Shown in pieces: positions 1 through 12,787 of a DNA stretch of 64,000 nt (the first letter of the stretch is position 1; the number at the start of each line of letters is the position of its first letter). Origin of the DNA: Colias croceus (taxonomy: Eukaryota; Arthropoda; Insecta; Lepidoptera; Pieridae); assembly GCF_905220415.1 (NCBI RefSeq), contig NC_059562.1, positions 7,083,501 through 7,147,500 of the forward strand. Reading direction: 5' to 3'. A program made the position numbers and the translations under genes. The notes under the pieces were generated by a model, which worked only from the letters and a program-made list of their open reading frames with translations, searched no databases and was not told the DNA's origin.

Positions 1-416
1 TATGACAATTCGTGTGTACATTTCACACAACATCTTATGTTTACAATAGAAATTTGACAAAAAAACACTGGAAATTCATTCTTAAAACCAAAAACATCGT
101 TGATCAGATAAAAGTAAAACTTTATCGTTAAAATCAAGTGGTACGCAAGCGTTCATTAAACCATATTCGTGTTGCCAACTGCCGATCATCTAATGGCCAA
201 GAAACACTTTATTGCCAACTTCAAAATAATTGACACAAAATCTTTGAGGAAAAACAAAAATGTACACCAAAAATAAAAAGGAAGCTTTTCTGCGTACATA
301 TTATTATGTATATAATTATTGTGATGGTAAAGGTGATGTAAAATACAGACAAACAACATTTCTCTTTAGGTATAAATATGCACAATAATTTTCAATTTTT
401 GGCGATTATATAGCAA

Positions 417-645
417 CTAGCTTTCCGCCCGCGGCTTCGCCCGCGTTTTGAAAGTAAACCCGCATTGTTCCCGTTCCTGTGGTATTTCCGGGATGAAACC
501 TATCCTATGTGTTAATCCAAGTTATCCTCTATATGTGCTAAATTTCATTTTAATCGGTACACTAATATTTACGCGAAAGAGTAACAAACACACACACACA
601 CACATCCTCACAAACTTTCGGATTTTTAATATTAGTAGGATGAAG
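417..645 (-). mobile_element. Helitron (Lep1-like, GGAAAGCTAG-ending subtype)
   Basis: CTAG end, then CCGCCCGCGGCTTCGCCCGC, through to AATATTAGTA at the 5' end. Contains an (AC)n microsatellite near 588-603. Confidence 0.75.
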
Positions 646-1049
646 AATTTGAAATTTTAAATCGTCTTTTCAAAAATAAAGTAACCAATAACAAAATCAT
701 ATTCCTAGAAGCATGTACAATCACGTTTTACTTGTACTTCACGTTTTATACAGATTCATAGCATAATTCCTAACCCTCTATAGAAATATAGAACCAAATA
801 CAAGCGAGGTCAGCTTAGTTTCAAATACAAAAATACCTTTTATATTGCATTCACAATATGCTGGATGCAAGTGGAACGCCAAGTATTCTTTCACAACATT
901 TAATACAAAGAAAAACAGAACTCTCTATTAACAATTCATTCGATTTATTCTTTTGTCTGTACGCTGCTATGGTGTAAATATTCCGAGCTTTTTGTTTGCA
1001 ATTATCTTACCTATGCTATTGGTTAATCGAACGATCGGGTTAATTTAAA
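646..1049. other. intergenic, nothing recognised
   Basis: AT-rich sequence without a credible frame or repeat. Confidence 0.5.
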
Positions 1050-1235
1050 CCAGCTGCCCCGCGCGGTTTCAACCCCGTGGCTCCACTCCTGTTGGTCGTA
1101 GCGTGACGATATAATATAGCCTATAACCTCCCTCGATAAATGGGCTATCTAACACCGAAAGAATTTTTCAAATCGGACCAGTAGATTAGCGCATTCAAAC
1201 AAACAAACTCTTCAGCTTTATAATATTAGTATAGA
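1050..1235 (-). mobile_element. Helitron (Lep1-like)
   Basis: Reversed copy with GCGCGGTTTC, TTTTTCAAATCGGACCAGTA and TTTATAATATTAGTATAGAT. The CTAG terminus is mutated (CCAG). Confidence 0.75.
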
Positions 1236-1417
1236 TTCTGTCTTCTGACGTTATCAATGCGTAGGTCATTTTAATTTTTAAGATACATTAGCTATAAGAT
1301 GCTGGGTTCGTCCGTCTAGTCTACTTATACGGTCCGTCTAGTCTACCTATTAAAACGGTAAATAAATTACGTACTAGTTTTAAGGATCTAAGCACACATT
1401 GTTTAAACTGTTTAAAT

Positions 1418-1560
1418 CATCAGCCCATACACGTTCCCACTGCTGGGACACGGGTCTACTATGAGGGTACAGGCCATAATCCACCACGCTGGCCAAGTGC
1501 GAGATTTTGTTTTATTAGACATACATTGGTAGTTTCTGTGGGTTGTTTCATGATCCAATC
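1418..1560 (-). mobile_element. LINE 3' tail
   Basis: TCATCAGCCCATACACGTTC...GGCCATAATCCACCACGCTG is a common lepidopteran non-LTR retrotransposon 3' end, here reversed and 5'-truncated. Confidence 0.6.
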
Positions 1561-4500
1561 GATTGACATAGGAAGGTACTTCTTTTTGTCTTTGATATGA
1601 AATCCTTTGCTAATGATCTCTCGTTAGAATGTGGGATGGAAGCTTCATTATTGTCATTAGATTCTTGGACAAAGTTTGTTAAATTCGAACATATTAGGAG
1701 GGACAGTTTTGTTGGCACTATCACTGTGTTTTTATAGAAATAGTATGAACTTAGATATTAAAGTAAATATTAGCCAGATGTAGTAAGTGGGTTAGTACCT
1801 CACGTAATAGTAGTTGTGTCCATGTTGTGTCAGTACAAATGAAAAGAAAATCAAGCTTCATAGCTTTTAGCAAGTATTTCATAATATCTTTGTCAAAGAA
1901 TAAATTTGAAATCAATTAAAAAATTAATGTACGTGAAATGAAATTTAATTCCTAATGATCCCGAATACTTTTTTTCTTCCGCGAATAGGTAATGTTCTTG
2001 TAGTAAGTACCTAGTAGTTAGTTTGTTTAAACAAATATAATATTACACAAAGTAGCAGACAAACAGGGATATTGTCGTGTGCCAGATAAAAATATGACTG
2101 ATTGAATCTTTGTTATCAGCATCACAGTGTTATCAGTAACGTCAGATACGAGATAAGAGTAAAAAAAGCCTTTGATTCGGAATGTTATGTTTGTTCGTGT
2201 TAAATGTCCTTCTGAATTTGGGACATGATGGTTTGTAGATGAAGACTGAGAGACTGAGAAGTTAGGAAGAGACATTGTAATAATTTAAGTACCTATGATG
2301 TATTATTATATTTTCAATTATATTTTTAAAATAACTTTTAATTGACTATTTGTATTTGAAATAGAGAAACTCACACACTATGATAATTCTACCTGAAGAA
2401 AGTTAAGTCTTTGTGAGATATCCTAAATTTTGGTACCAAAATAAATTATTATACGGTTTATAAGCGAGCAAAGACTAGTGCTAATAGTCATAGATCTCGA
2501 AGCCTGATTAAAAGTTATATCTACCTATATTATTATCGACATTTTAAATGACTGACCTTTCTCAATATACGATATCTATTTCCATCACATTTTATAATTA
2601 AAATCGTACTATCAATATTCCAAGTTTACACAACAATTTCTTGGAAATGTTTTCCCCATGAGATGTTCAATAAACATACAAATGAAGCGAAATGGAACTC
2701 ATTCATAATATAGCGTGCTTCTAATAATAAAATGTTTTATATTTTACGAGAGCTCGAGCGGTGTCACGCTATGTCACTAGGGTTGATGTGGGTCAATATT
2801 CTCTATACATTTTTATTAATGCACAACCCTATGGGGTGGATACACTTTCTAAGGAAACGGAAAGTTTTCTGTTACTTTTATTTGATAAATTTGTGATATT
2901 TTCATTTTATGTCTATGTTTGAATGTGCAATATTATGTATTCGAAAGCAAGTAGCTACATATTATATTTTCATTTTTGATAAAAAAATGTCATAGTATAA
3001 ACTTAATTTTATGCATGCAAAATACCATTTAATAGGTTACATGTATTTAATCTCTACGCTTCTACATCACACGAGTAAATTGAGTTTATTGTTAACTTTT
3101 ATTTGAAAGTGATTTTTGAAGTAGTTTCTAATAATTAACATGGGGCCTTGATCAAATCAAAGTTTTTATTTGTACGAATCGTGGTATTTATGTACATGTA
3201 TTGGAGATTTTACCGACTCACTTCTTATATTATGTATTCAAGCGATATTTTGACATAATAAGTATTCGCTTCTACGAAACCCACACGAAACCGTTATCGA
3301 AGCATTGACATTATCAATATGCAATTGTTTTATCAATGTTTTTCACATGCTACGAAAGATTATTTTACTTTTGTATTGCAATCAAAAACTTATCTTTAGT
3401 ATTAGATAGAAATGCTTATTATTGAGCAAAAAAAATATTCCCGGCCTATGAATAAGATGCGTTTCGCATAATAGGTATAATTATGCGTTACTAACCGATC
3501 ATTACCACCAAGTACAATAAATAAGTAAATAATTATATAAACGTAAAGAAAGATCAACCGTCTACACCATCGCCTACACTTCATACGGAACCAAAAAATG
3601 GCTTTTGAAAGCATAGTAAGAATTAGAAACGTGCGTACCTCACGTGCACTTACCAACCCACTGTTAAAAAAAACACAATTTAAGAAACAAAATTAAGTAA
3701 ACACCTCGTATTGCAACCCGTAAAAAAAACCTCAATCAAACCCACATCATCTCAATTACTGAAGCTCAGTCGAGTGCGTCCTTTGTTTCGCGTTTCTATG
3801 AACATCAAAAGAAACGTTCAACTATTTTTTAACATTTGACATTTACGATTACGGTGTGAACTTTTGCTGTGAAACTGTAACGAAATTTTTAGTTTTTTGC
3901 ATGTTATGCACGTTTTGAAGTGGTGAATGAAAATGTTGTTTCGTATGTGTGGTGATGGGTTTTCGGGATGGGATCTGATAAATTAATCTACTAATTTTTA
4001 CTATTAATAAGTAGGTAGGTAATAAAATTATATTAACATCAATTAAAAAATAATTTTAAACCGTGTTTTTAACTAGAGCTTTCAAATAGGTACTAACATG
4101 ACTTTTAATAGTTAATAAAAAGATACTTCTAACTAAAAACATAAAAGCTAAGGTAACTTTTTGAAAGCTGTATGTAACGATCAAGTCATTTAAAGCTGGA
4201 TTATTTCCCTTATATTAATATAAAGGGGAATTAATCCACCTAGATATTTAATAACGATTTAAGCATAGGTTTATCAATTATTATAAGCTGTATAATAAAC
4301 AGAATTAGTTCAGAAACTTTGCCTCTATATGAAAGCTGATATTTATTAAATAAAGTTTGACCTGAGTATTCATATTATGACGATCAATGTAATATTGTAA
4401 AAAACTTCGTGAATCATGTGTATAAGTTATTAGTTATGTAATATATAAGTTTGACGCCCGATTTACTCAGTCAAAGTTTATAAATGCTTAGAAACGCGAA

Positions 4501-5198
4501 TTATGGCAAAAATATATAAACGTGATTTAGATTGACAAGCTTACGTAGTTTCTATTAAAAGACTTTGAAATACCAATTATTATATTTTGATTAATAATAA
4601 AAGTACGGTTTGCTTTAAGCTGAAAATGTTATTAATTTCACTATAGTTTTTCATTTATCACCTACCTCCTTCTAATAAAATGTATTCTTTTAAATAGACT
4701 TAGAGCTTTAAAACTTTTAAAAAACTATCATCATCGTACACAAAGGTCAGTTTTTCCATACTTACTGTATAGAGACGAACCTTCACAATGATATTAAATT
4801 AAAAGTTGATAACATAAGGTAACCATAATCAATTAATTATAGCTATGTACAAAAATTGAGTAGAAAAATGCTACGCAATGAAATTCTCGTCAATTCATAG
4901 TCAAAACGCCAAAGCGGTAACCCCAAAAAATAAAAGGGAACTGCTTTTACGAAATTAATCAAACTTTTGACATTCTGATAAGGGATCATGATTCATGACA
5001 GGTCGAGTTATTAGAAAACAGTCGCGATACAAAATCACATTTTCTTTATGAAAATGTAGTTTTATCTAAGTCTTTCTTAATATTATTTGTTATTTATATT
5101 GGAACTAAGTATACGAAATTAATGAGTTCAGGCAAGTATTAATGTCTGTTACATTTTTACGTGAAATACCTTATTGATATGACTTCAAAAGACAATGT
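1561..5198. other. intergenic AT-rich stretch, no gene recognised
   Basis: Short open frames are not protein-like. Only 3648-3900 stands out, as a possible - strand first exon. Confidence 0.4.
3654..3900 (-). promoter_or_regulatory. weak candidate for a - strand first exon and promoter
   Basis: On the - strand a consensus donor TTG|GTAAGT lies at 3654/3653. The upstream ~200 bases are non-repetitive, with TGTCAAATGTT at about 3828-3842 and a TCAGT element. No coding frame is evident. Confidence 0.15.
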
Positions 5199-5282
5199 TA
5201 ACCCATTGAGCCCCGAGCCGGCCCGATCGGTCCCAGACACAATAGATTTTCTATTATGTCTGTGGTTCCGGGGCCTGAGTTA
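5199..5282 (+). repeat. dispersed repeat with internal hairpin
   Basis: CCCATTGAGCCCCGAG...GGGGCCTGAGTTAT, with hairpin AGACACAATAGA/TCTATTATGTCT. A second copy is at 18557-18652. Confidence 0.75.
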
Positions 5283-5914
5283 TGTTATTATTGTTTGAAA
5301 TAACATGAATTTTTAGTTATAAAAATTAATTAAAAGATTAGACAAAACCATATATTCTAAAAACATTGTTGCATTTGTATAGTCAGGGTTAGTACAGGTT
5401 TAGTTTCCGTCTAATTTCAGCTCTAGATAAAACAGAAACACCTAGCAATAAGCTAGTGGCTATATTGGGAACAATCGACATTTTACGAATGTATTTTTTT
5501 ATATAAAATCTCGTATCTCTGTTTATCAAATAAAACATATAGATACCTATCTATTTTTCCCAAGATAATTTGACAATAGTTTATCTGACTTTCACATACA
5601 TAATAACAAGTTAAAAACACCTACGATTTTATTTACGCATATGTCACTATCTCATACCTCTGCCCCACATAGGGGACATAGGACAATAAGTCAAGTAAGT
5701 CAAGTCACTATCTCACGTATCTACGTGTTAATAACATAAAACAAATCTGCAATTTTTTTCGCCATAGGCATAGAATATAATAATATGTACCTATACTCTA
5801 ATGCGACCCATGGGACTCAATTCTAACTTCAAATAAATCTTTCTTACTACTTACGACTATTATTTACGACATATTATCACATAACAATTATATTTCTTAA
5901 GACTCTGATCTTAA

Positions 5915-7233
5915 CCCTAGAACACTAACCTTATTTTTCAACGTTTAATACTAACCTTCGTCGTTTCGACTACGCTGTTTATTGGAGGGGATTTAGGGGT
6001 TTTATTTTAAAAAAATATATTTGTAGTTATGTCTTTATTTTAAGGACAAGGTATTAATCTACATATAAAAATATAAAAATATTTATTTTAACATAGTTTT
6101 AATTCAAACAGTCATCAAAATGAGATCACAGTTTACACGCTTTTTGAACATTCTTAATTTTTTTGAAAAATTCCGTACAAATAATATATACCTCTAAATT
6201 GCTCGAAATAAAGTATTACTTACAAAAATAATATCTGGAAAATTAATTAAAAATATAATTTTGATAATAGCTTAGGATCTAAAACATTTGTGACACACAT
6301 CAAGTTTGTGTTCCCCACACAACGATTTTTGCACCTAGTGCACCTATTTTTAGGTCTACCTTTGCTTTACGGAGGGACATAATATAGCATATTATATGTT
6401 TATTTTAGTTTGCTATGGAGGCACATTAGCAGCATTACTTTGCTCAGTCTCATTTATAACTTTCACATTATTTATTTCTGGCATGTTTAAAATTTATGTA
6501 ATTGAGTCCCAAAGAGTATCAGTAATGTCACCAGTAATTATACCTGAAAAACATTGAAGAGGATCTAAAATATCTTGAAAAAAGCGTCACACACAGGTCC
6601 ACGTGCTATGTATCTATGTTCTTTGAAGGTCTTCTGCTTTGTGGCCTTGACTGTTGTGATGACCATAATATGTGTTTGTCTTTCCCAAGAAGAATGGTAT
6701 GCGATGGTCTTGTAATCGCTAGGGTCAGCTGAAGTGCTAGGTATCTCATCTTCAATAGAACGTGGGGAGATGTATTACTACTTGCCTCATAATCTTGATC
6801 TGGAAATTGCTCTTTATTTACAGTAGAAACTTCATCATCACCCTCCGTTTCATGCCTCTTCAGCCTCAATGTGGTCTTCAGGCTCTCTCGCAGATGAATT
6901 TTCCTCATCGCTTTCAACTTCTAAAACTAACATATGAATCGTATCTAAAAATAAAATAATAGGCACCATTATAAAACATAAAATAACGTAATTTTAACTT
7001 AACTAAATAGTACGAAAAGTTACGTTAATACTAACCTTCGTCGATGTGACGAGCCATGGTTGCTGGAACACCGCGTGTGGACCTTCCACGCACAAAGCAC
7101 TACCGTCCATCGCAAGCGCAACGGGTTGGCTGAGATTAGCTGAAGTCAGAAAACCATACGGTCGCACGCGTAAAAGTTATAGCGATTTTTTTGGTGACGC
7201 GTCGTCGAATCGACGAAGGGTAGTAATCTAGGG
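5915..7233 (-). mobile_element. piggyBac-like element, internally deleted, TTAA-flanked
   Basis: It is flanked by TTAA at 5911-5914 and 7234-7237, the target site used by piggyBac transposons. The ends are CCCTAGAACACTAACC on the left and, reversed, CCCTAGATTACTACCC on the right. Related copies of ACTAACCTTCGTCG occur just inside both ends. On the - strand are transposase remnants: an N-terminal piece at 6606-6917 with LLGKDKHILWSS, and near 6290-6360 a cysteine-rich C-terminal zinc-finger remnant (NRCTRC, then CGEHKLDVCHKC in a shifted frame). The catalytic DDD core is missing, so the copy is non-autonomous. Confidence 0.85.
6606..6917 (-). pseudogene. piggyBac transposase N-terminal remnant
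   Basis: 103 codons, with an acidic stretch and then LLGKDKHILWSS, the 'GKD...W' motif found early in piggyBac-family transposases. The sequence continues with stops and shifts (a GPVCDAFFKIF-like piece). Its distance to the zinc-finger remnant is far too short for an intact core. Confidence 0.75.
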
Positions 7234-7237
7234 TTAA

Positions 7238-8419
7238 CATCAATATCTAATAACCAATATTTATTACTCGCCCTCTAATAATTATAAGCCTAAAGGGCTT
7301 CAATTATTGTTATTGACGCGATTTCACTGTGACCTCGCCAATTCGCACTGTTTTCTGAATTAGGTCACGTACACATTTATGGGACACACCCACGGGAAAG
7401 CGTTCAGGTTGTGTGTGTGTTTAAGCTTTATTGTTACGGATCAGTTGTGTGATTTAAAGCTCGATGGGTTTAATAATGGTTTAATAGTTATAGTATAAAA
7501 AATCACGTTCCGATGTCTGTCTGTCTGACTAGGCAACGGATTTTGATGTGGTTTTTTTTAAAAGATAGCTATTCGAGAGGAAGATTTCTACTTACATTTA
7601 GTTATAAGCTGCCGTATTGACAATAATGTAAAGTATTTAAAATTTTGGGAAACTAGAACAAAAGAATATAAAGTAATAATACTAACGAATGTTATTCTCG
7701 CCCAAAAAGTGATCTACAGCCTTTGCTAAACGCAACTTAATTATATTACCCGTTACAATTTTTTTCCAACATTCCCTATAGCTCCACATCGACCTACACA
7801 ATTAGCATGAGCCAGTAGCTGAACCGAGTTCAAATCCCGGCCACAATGGATCTTAGATTGTTCCTCAAAAGCCTCTCACCATTGTCTGAGGTATCGCACA
7901 TTTCGAGTATTTCAAGTCTTTGATACTGAACAGTCACTTCAGCCGAGCGGATACTTGATGGTATTTTTAGTTCTCAGCGATTTTTTATTTTTCGACAATT
8001 TTTCAAGTTGGTAGCTGATGGGCATTTTTGAGGAGGTATTATGGTTAATTTATTCGTTGAGTTTATGTTAAATAATGTATTGAAAATATTATGTCAGTGT
8101 TTATAAATTATGAAATTATTGCACAAGATTTCAAATAAGTTTGCGTATAGGCTATGACGTGGTGGAATAGGTTTAACCGTTTAACTCATGTTTAACTTCA
8201 AGCAGGTTTATGTAATTCAGCCATGAAAGAAATATAATTAAGATTTCCATATGATAATGATATTAAATAATAATTAGAGATCGTTTATAGAACTCGTCAA
8301 CACATCACAAAACCTTTTGTTACCCGACAAACGAAGATAACGATTTGCTGAGTTTGGGATACCTTAGTTTCACTTACTTAAGATATTCGAGGATACCATT
8401 ACACAGAATAGTACCTACC
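7238..8419. other. intergenic, with a SINE-like scrap
   Basis: Near 7820-7850, GAGTTCAAATCCCGGCC resembles a tRNA B box and may be a fragment of a tRNA-derived SINE. The rest is unrecognised AT-rich DNA. Confidence 0.35.
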
Positions 8420-8500
8420 TATACCTTTACTAATATTATAAAGCTGAAGAGTTTGTTTGTTTGTTTGAATGCGCTAATCTCAGAATTACTAAAATATGAT
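8420..8500 (+). mobile_element. Helitron 5' fragment (Lep1-like)
   Basis: ACTAATATTATAAAGCTGAA and (GTTT)n, then lost after GCGCTAATCTCAG. Confidence 0.65.
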
Positions 8501-8867
8501 TGTTTTTTTCGCTAGAAAAATGCGAGCGTATTTTAATTAATGTTTACAAACATTTTGTAGATAAAATTGTCATACAATATTCTATTGTTATTATTTACCG
8601 GAACAGGTAATTGAGTTATAAATATTTTGCTTCTTGCTAATTGCAATGTTTATAAATATAAAACTGTTTTTATAAACATAATTAACAGGTGTTAAAACAT
8701 AGATCTGGGCTTCTTTCAAGTTTGAAATAACGGAAGAAATGACGTTTAATTTTATCAATGTTTATATTTTCTATAAATAGTTACATAATAATATATTTAT
8801 AGGGTGCATAATATGTATAACTGTAGGTATAGGATATTGAACTATGTACTTGATAAAATATTGTCAA

Positions 8868-9066
8868 TCTATACTAATATTATAATGCTGAAATTTTGTT
8901 TGTTTGATTGCTTGAATGCGTTAATCTTAGGAACTGCTGGTCCAATATGAATTTTTTTTTCTGTGTTATACAGCCCATTTATTGACAAAAGGCTAAAAGC
9001 TATTTATTATCACACTAAAACCATAAGCAGCTGAGCAATATGGGTAAAACCGCGGGGCAAAGCTTG
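8868..9066 (+). mobile_element. Helitron (Lep1-like), diverged full length
   Basis: TCTATACTAATATTATAATG at the start and AAAACCGCGGGGCAAAGCTTG at the end. The CTAG terminus is mutated. Confidence 0.75.
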
Positions 9067-9969
9067 TTTAATAATTGACAAATCTCTAGAATTTTCTTAA
9101 AAGGCAGAAGTAGGTACTTAATACTGTTCATAGTTTTTAATATGCCTATATATCTCTTCCAATATTTTATTTTGTTACAAAAATAATAAAAATGTATTCA
9201 GCAATGCATTTAAATACTTGATTTTGATCACGTTTCAATTAAAGCCGTGCGCTCGTTAAAAGTTGATTGCGACGAGGAAAATAAAACTTAATTAATTTGT
9301 ATTAAAATCAATTATAAAATAAATTTAACAGTAGACAATATTATTTATTAGTAAAAATTAATAGCATAGGTTATTAATCAGTTATCATTAGTCAATTTAA
9401 TAATATTTTATACCCAATTACATTTTTCATAGTAAAATTTTAATATATTAATTATTATTTATCTTTGAAATAACTTATGAATATTACTACACACGCACAC
9501 AAAAATAAGTTCCTATTCCTGCCTCCTGATGCAGAATGAAGTGAATTTCTCTTTATTTTATTTTTAAGATTCTTTTATCTCATGTTATAAGAAATGGTTC
9601 AAAAAATCTTTGCGTACCTACTTAGGTATTTTTTATGCCGCTGTTCCTCTTGCGGTTTTGTCCGCGTTGTCTTAAACTTAACAAATACAACTAGTTAACT
9701 TTTTCTATTCTTTATAAATTTATAAAAATAACTCACTCTCGTGAACCACGCTAGTCACTAATGAAAACGGAATGAAAATCGGTGTAGTGGTTTTTGACTT
9801 TATCGCGAAGAGACAAACAGATGTAGAGTATGGTTATTGATAAATCTATAATAAGTATTTGGTGTCATAAAAAATCTTACCACGTGGATAATCAACATCA
9901 TGGGAGGCGGATGAAACTTTATCAATTTTTGTTCAGTCCTTTACCTATGCGTGAAATCGTAAAGAGTTT

Positions 9970-10170
9970 ATATTATGTGTTCCGTTTGACGTCCGTAGTC
10001 CATTATAAGAGAGAGTACATCGCCTTTTTCCCCGTGAAGTCGCTAGATGGTGCTAGTTTTAAGCCCGTCACGTGGTACCGCCGCCAGCGCCGCGAGTGGT
10101 GGGGACAAAACTCACCACAGTTCCGGCAAGCCACCAGAAATATCCTCATTGTTGCGTCGTTTTTCAAACC
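9970..10170 (-). mobile_element. dispersed inverted-repeat element copy
   Basis: GACGTCCGTAGTCC followed by ~150 bases almost identical, reversed, to 15905-16050. The open frame across it is simply a property of the repeat. Confidence 0.75.
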
Positions 10171-10305
10171 GTACGCAAGTCGTTAGATTATATGTTATTT
10201 TAAAATACTGTATTTTAAAATACATATATTCATAATTTAAATTTATGTAACAATTTTAAACGAACTTTCGAGATTGAAGTAGAAAGTTTAGTTTTTTATT
10301 TTTAA

Positions 10306-11267
10306 CCCGGCGTCATTGTTGCCGGGTATCTAATACCCGACTCATTTTTAAACTGTCATAATTTTAAAACAAAATGCGCACTTCTTTTGTCCGTTACAGT
10401 AGCTGCAGTCGTTGACCTCTGTTCGCGTATTCTCTTCTCTTCTTTAGTGTTGCTGCGGCCACCTCGTAGTGTAGACATGTGTAAAGAGCGTGCGGGTAAG
10501 TTATACCCGGCCACAATGGCCACGTAACGTTTATAAAGGCAGCGTGTTTGTTGTTTTTTATTGTTTATTGATAAATCGCATATCGTTTTTCAAAGTTTTA
10601 TGAACCATGTCTTACGAAAGCGAACAACGTCGATTGCTAGCCTTGTTTAAACAAGCTGACGCCAGTGAAAATGAACAGTGCAGTTCAGACGACGAGGGTG
10701 AAATCGCACCATACTTCAGAGCGAAGTCAAGGCAGTGATACGGAACAGGAATGCAGCGATGATGAGCAAGAAGTAATTGTTTCAACAAGTAACCAGCTGT
10801 TTTATATTGGTAAAGACAATTCCATCAAATGGTCTTCGCAACCACCTCGGATCAACGTCCGCACAGGGTCAGAAAACGCTGCGTTGATCTCGATAGCGGA
10901 CAAGTATATTATTAGTAAATACTAAATAAGCTTTGTTTTATATAGTCAATGATTTCATGTTTATGTTCTAAAGAAAATTTTATGTTTTGTCTCTAACTGT
11001 ATATTATGTTATGTTTTCGAATAAAAGTTTTATGTTATGTTCTAAAAAAAATATCGCAGATTAAAAAGATTTAATTTGATGAGTAATTTGCTCATTTTAT
11101 GATAAATAAGTGTTTGATTTTTATTAATAATGTATTTAACTACCTATTTCCCTATTATATAAAACTAATAATGACATAAGCTTTATTCAGTGCACAATAA
11201 TGTACATGGGTAAAATTTACCCGGCCACAACGGCCAAGTTCTGTTTAGTAGCCACAATGACGCCGGG
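10306..11267 (+). mobile_element. short piggyBac-like element, TTAA-flanked, ~962 bp
   Basis: TTAA at 10302-10305 and 11268-11271 flanks matching ends: CCCGGCGTCATTGT on the left and its reverse complement on the right. Subterminal CCCGGCCACAATGGCC-like copies occur near 10507 and 11220. A transposase N-terminal frame starts at ATG 10607 and stops after 42 codons at TGA. The following frame (about 10730-10925) carries FYIGKDNSIKWSSQPP, the piggyBac GKD...W motif. It is non-autonomous: there is no catalytic core. It is a different family from the 5915-7233 element. Confidence 0.88.
10607..10925 (+). pseudogene. broken piggyBac transposase N-terminus
   Basis: It starts MSYESEQRRLLALFKQ, is acidic and Ser-rich, and ends at an in-frame TGA. 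The GKD...W motif lies in another frame, so a frameshift separates the parts. It ends after about 60 further codons. Confidence 0.75.
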
Positions 11268-11453
11268 TTAAATAGTTTTATAGTTTTATAAAAAGTCCGT
11301 TACGTTTCATAGTGAAATGAATATTCAAGTGTTACCTGCGTTATCGTTATTTCAAACGAAGAACGAAATTCGGATTTATATGAAGTATAAATCTGCAACC
11401 ACGAGCGTGGCATCGCGACCATAGGTCAGCGCAGGCCAAGGGCCTACCGAATC

Positions 11454-11585
11454 ATGTCGAGCGTCTTAACAGTGCGCTTTCTACGTGTTTCCGAGCTGAG
11501 TTCTACTTGTTCGGGGTCCAGCGACGACGAGGAACCGCCGCAGCTGTATGGCGCCGCCAGCGCGCGCTCAGCCGCTCGTGTGCAG
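11454..11585 (+). CDS. possible GC-rich coding exon, strand uncertain
   Basis: A GC-rich island in AT-rich DNA. On the + strand it reads from ATG 11454 for 44 codons, including SSTCSGSSDDEEPPQLYG, to CAG|GTTTGA. A better donor, GTGAGT, lies at 11609. On the - strand the same DNA is also open, ending in a TAG just beyond the + strand ATG. Either it is a first exon of a + gene, or a last exon of a - gene such as boule. Neither is proven. Confidence 0.25.
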
Positions 11586-12227
11586 GTTTGAGATATTGTC
11601 TCAACACGGTGAGTCATGTTATTAATACATTATACGTGATTTACGATGATTTCAATACAAATCTTTCAACGTGAATGGTTATTACTGGATGTTACACGTT
11701 AGATAATCCATTTTCACAAATATCGGTTTTAAGATAGGTACCTAGTATTAATTGCCGAAAGCAGATCCGAAACGTGTTTCGATCTATTGATTTTATTCCT
11801 CCTTGAATCGTATTCGCTACGCGGACATTATAAATGTATGTGAATTGTGCCTTCCTTTTCCGAATTGAGGGTAAATATAAAAAAAAAAACGATTTCTTAA
11901 TATCGTTAGATTAGAAAATCCATCCGATACGAGTCGAATCAAGTAGAATGTAGTTGCCTATATCTTGTAAGCACAATAGAAATAGGTAAATTATTATTAT
12001 CAATTTCTTACAAATATATTAATAATAATTTTTGCCTGACGTATTAAATTAGTCCGCGACTCTGTGCCTAATTACTGCTAAATTTAAATGCGATTTCTAT
12101 TCTCTATACAAATAAACTTAAGAATTAATAGAGATGCTTTGAAGGAGATTATTGATAAGTTTAAATTCATATAAAATTCCTCCCGCTGTGGAATGTATTT
12201 TTTAATTTACTAATCATGGCATACGCC

Positions 12228-12259
12228 ATCCGCCTATCTGCATACGCAGATAGGCGGAT
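12228..12259. repeat. perfect 14-bp-stem hairpin
   Basis: ATCCGCCTATCTGC, a four-base loop ATAC, then the exact reverse complement. It stands alone in AT-rich DNA. Confidence 0.9.
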
Positions 12260-12787
12260 TTGATAAGTTGGTTTAAAACTCGTCACAATCAGTTTTTACC
12301 AGTACATTCAATAACCGCTAAGATCGACTTTTTAAGTCGTTTCAAATCATTTCATCAATACAAAAGTTAGAATCAGGGGAAACACCAAAAGAATAAAAAG
12401 GGGGGGGGGGAGAGATTTTCAACAAACAAAGCTCAAATTAATCTCATCACCCTCGAATACCATGTAATTCGAAAACCAGCCATAGTTTTCACTTAGAGGT
12501 AATAATATTTATTTATTCTTTAACTCGGACATCATATTTTATGTCTTTGGAGATTCAAGCCACTATTGAACATCAGGGGTTCGTCAATCGAACACCATGA
12601 CTCTATAATAATCACCCCTTTTTATAATTAAGAAAAGCAAGTTCTGCAAATACAGAGTAATTTTCAATTTCACACCCACTGTTAACTGTGACATGACATA
12701 CTCGACTTAAAATTATAATTTTTGTATTTGCGAGGCTATCGACTACCCGTACGTATCGACGCCTCCTATATCCTTGTATCACTATTG

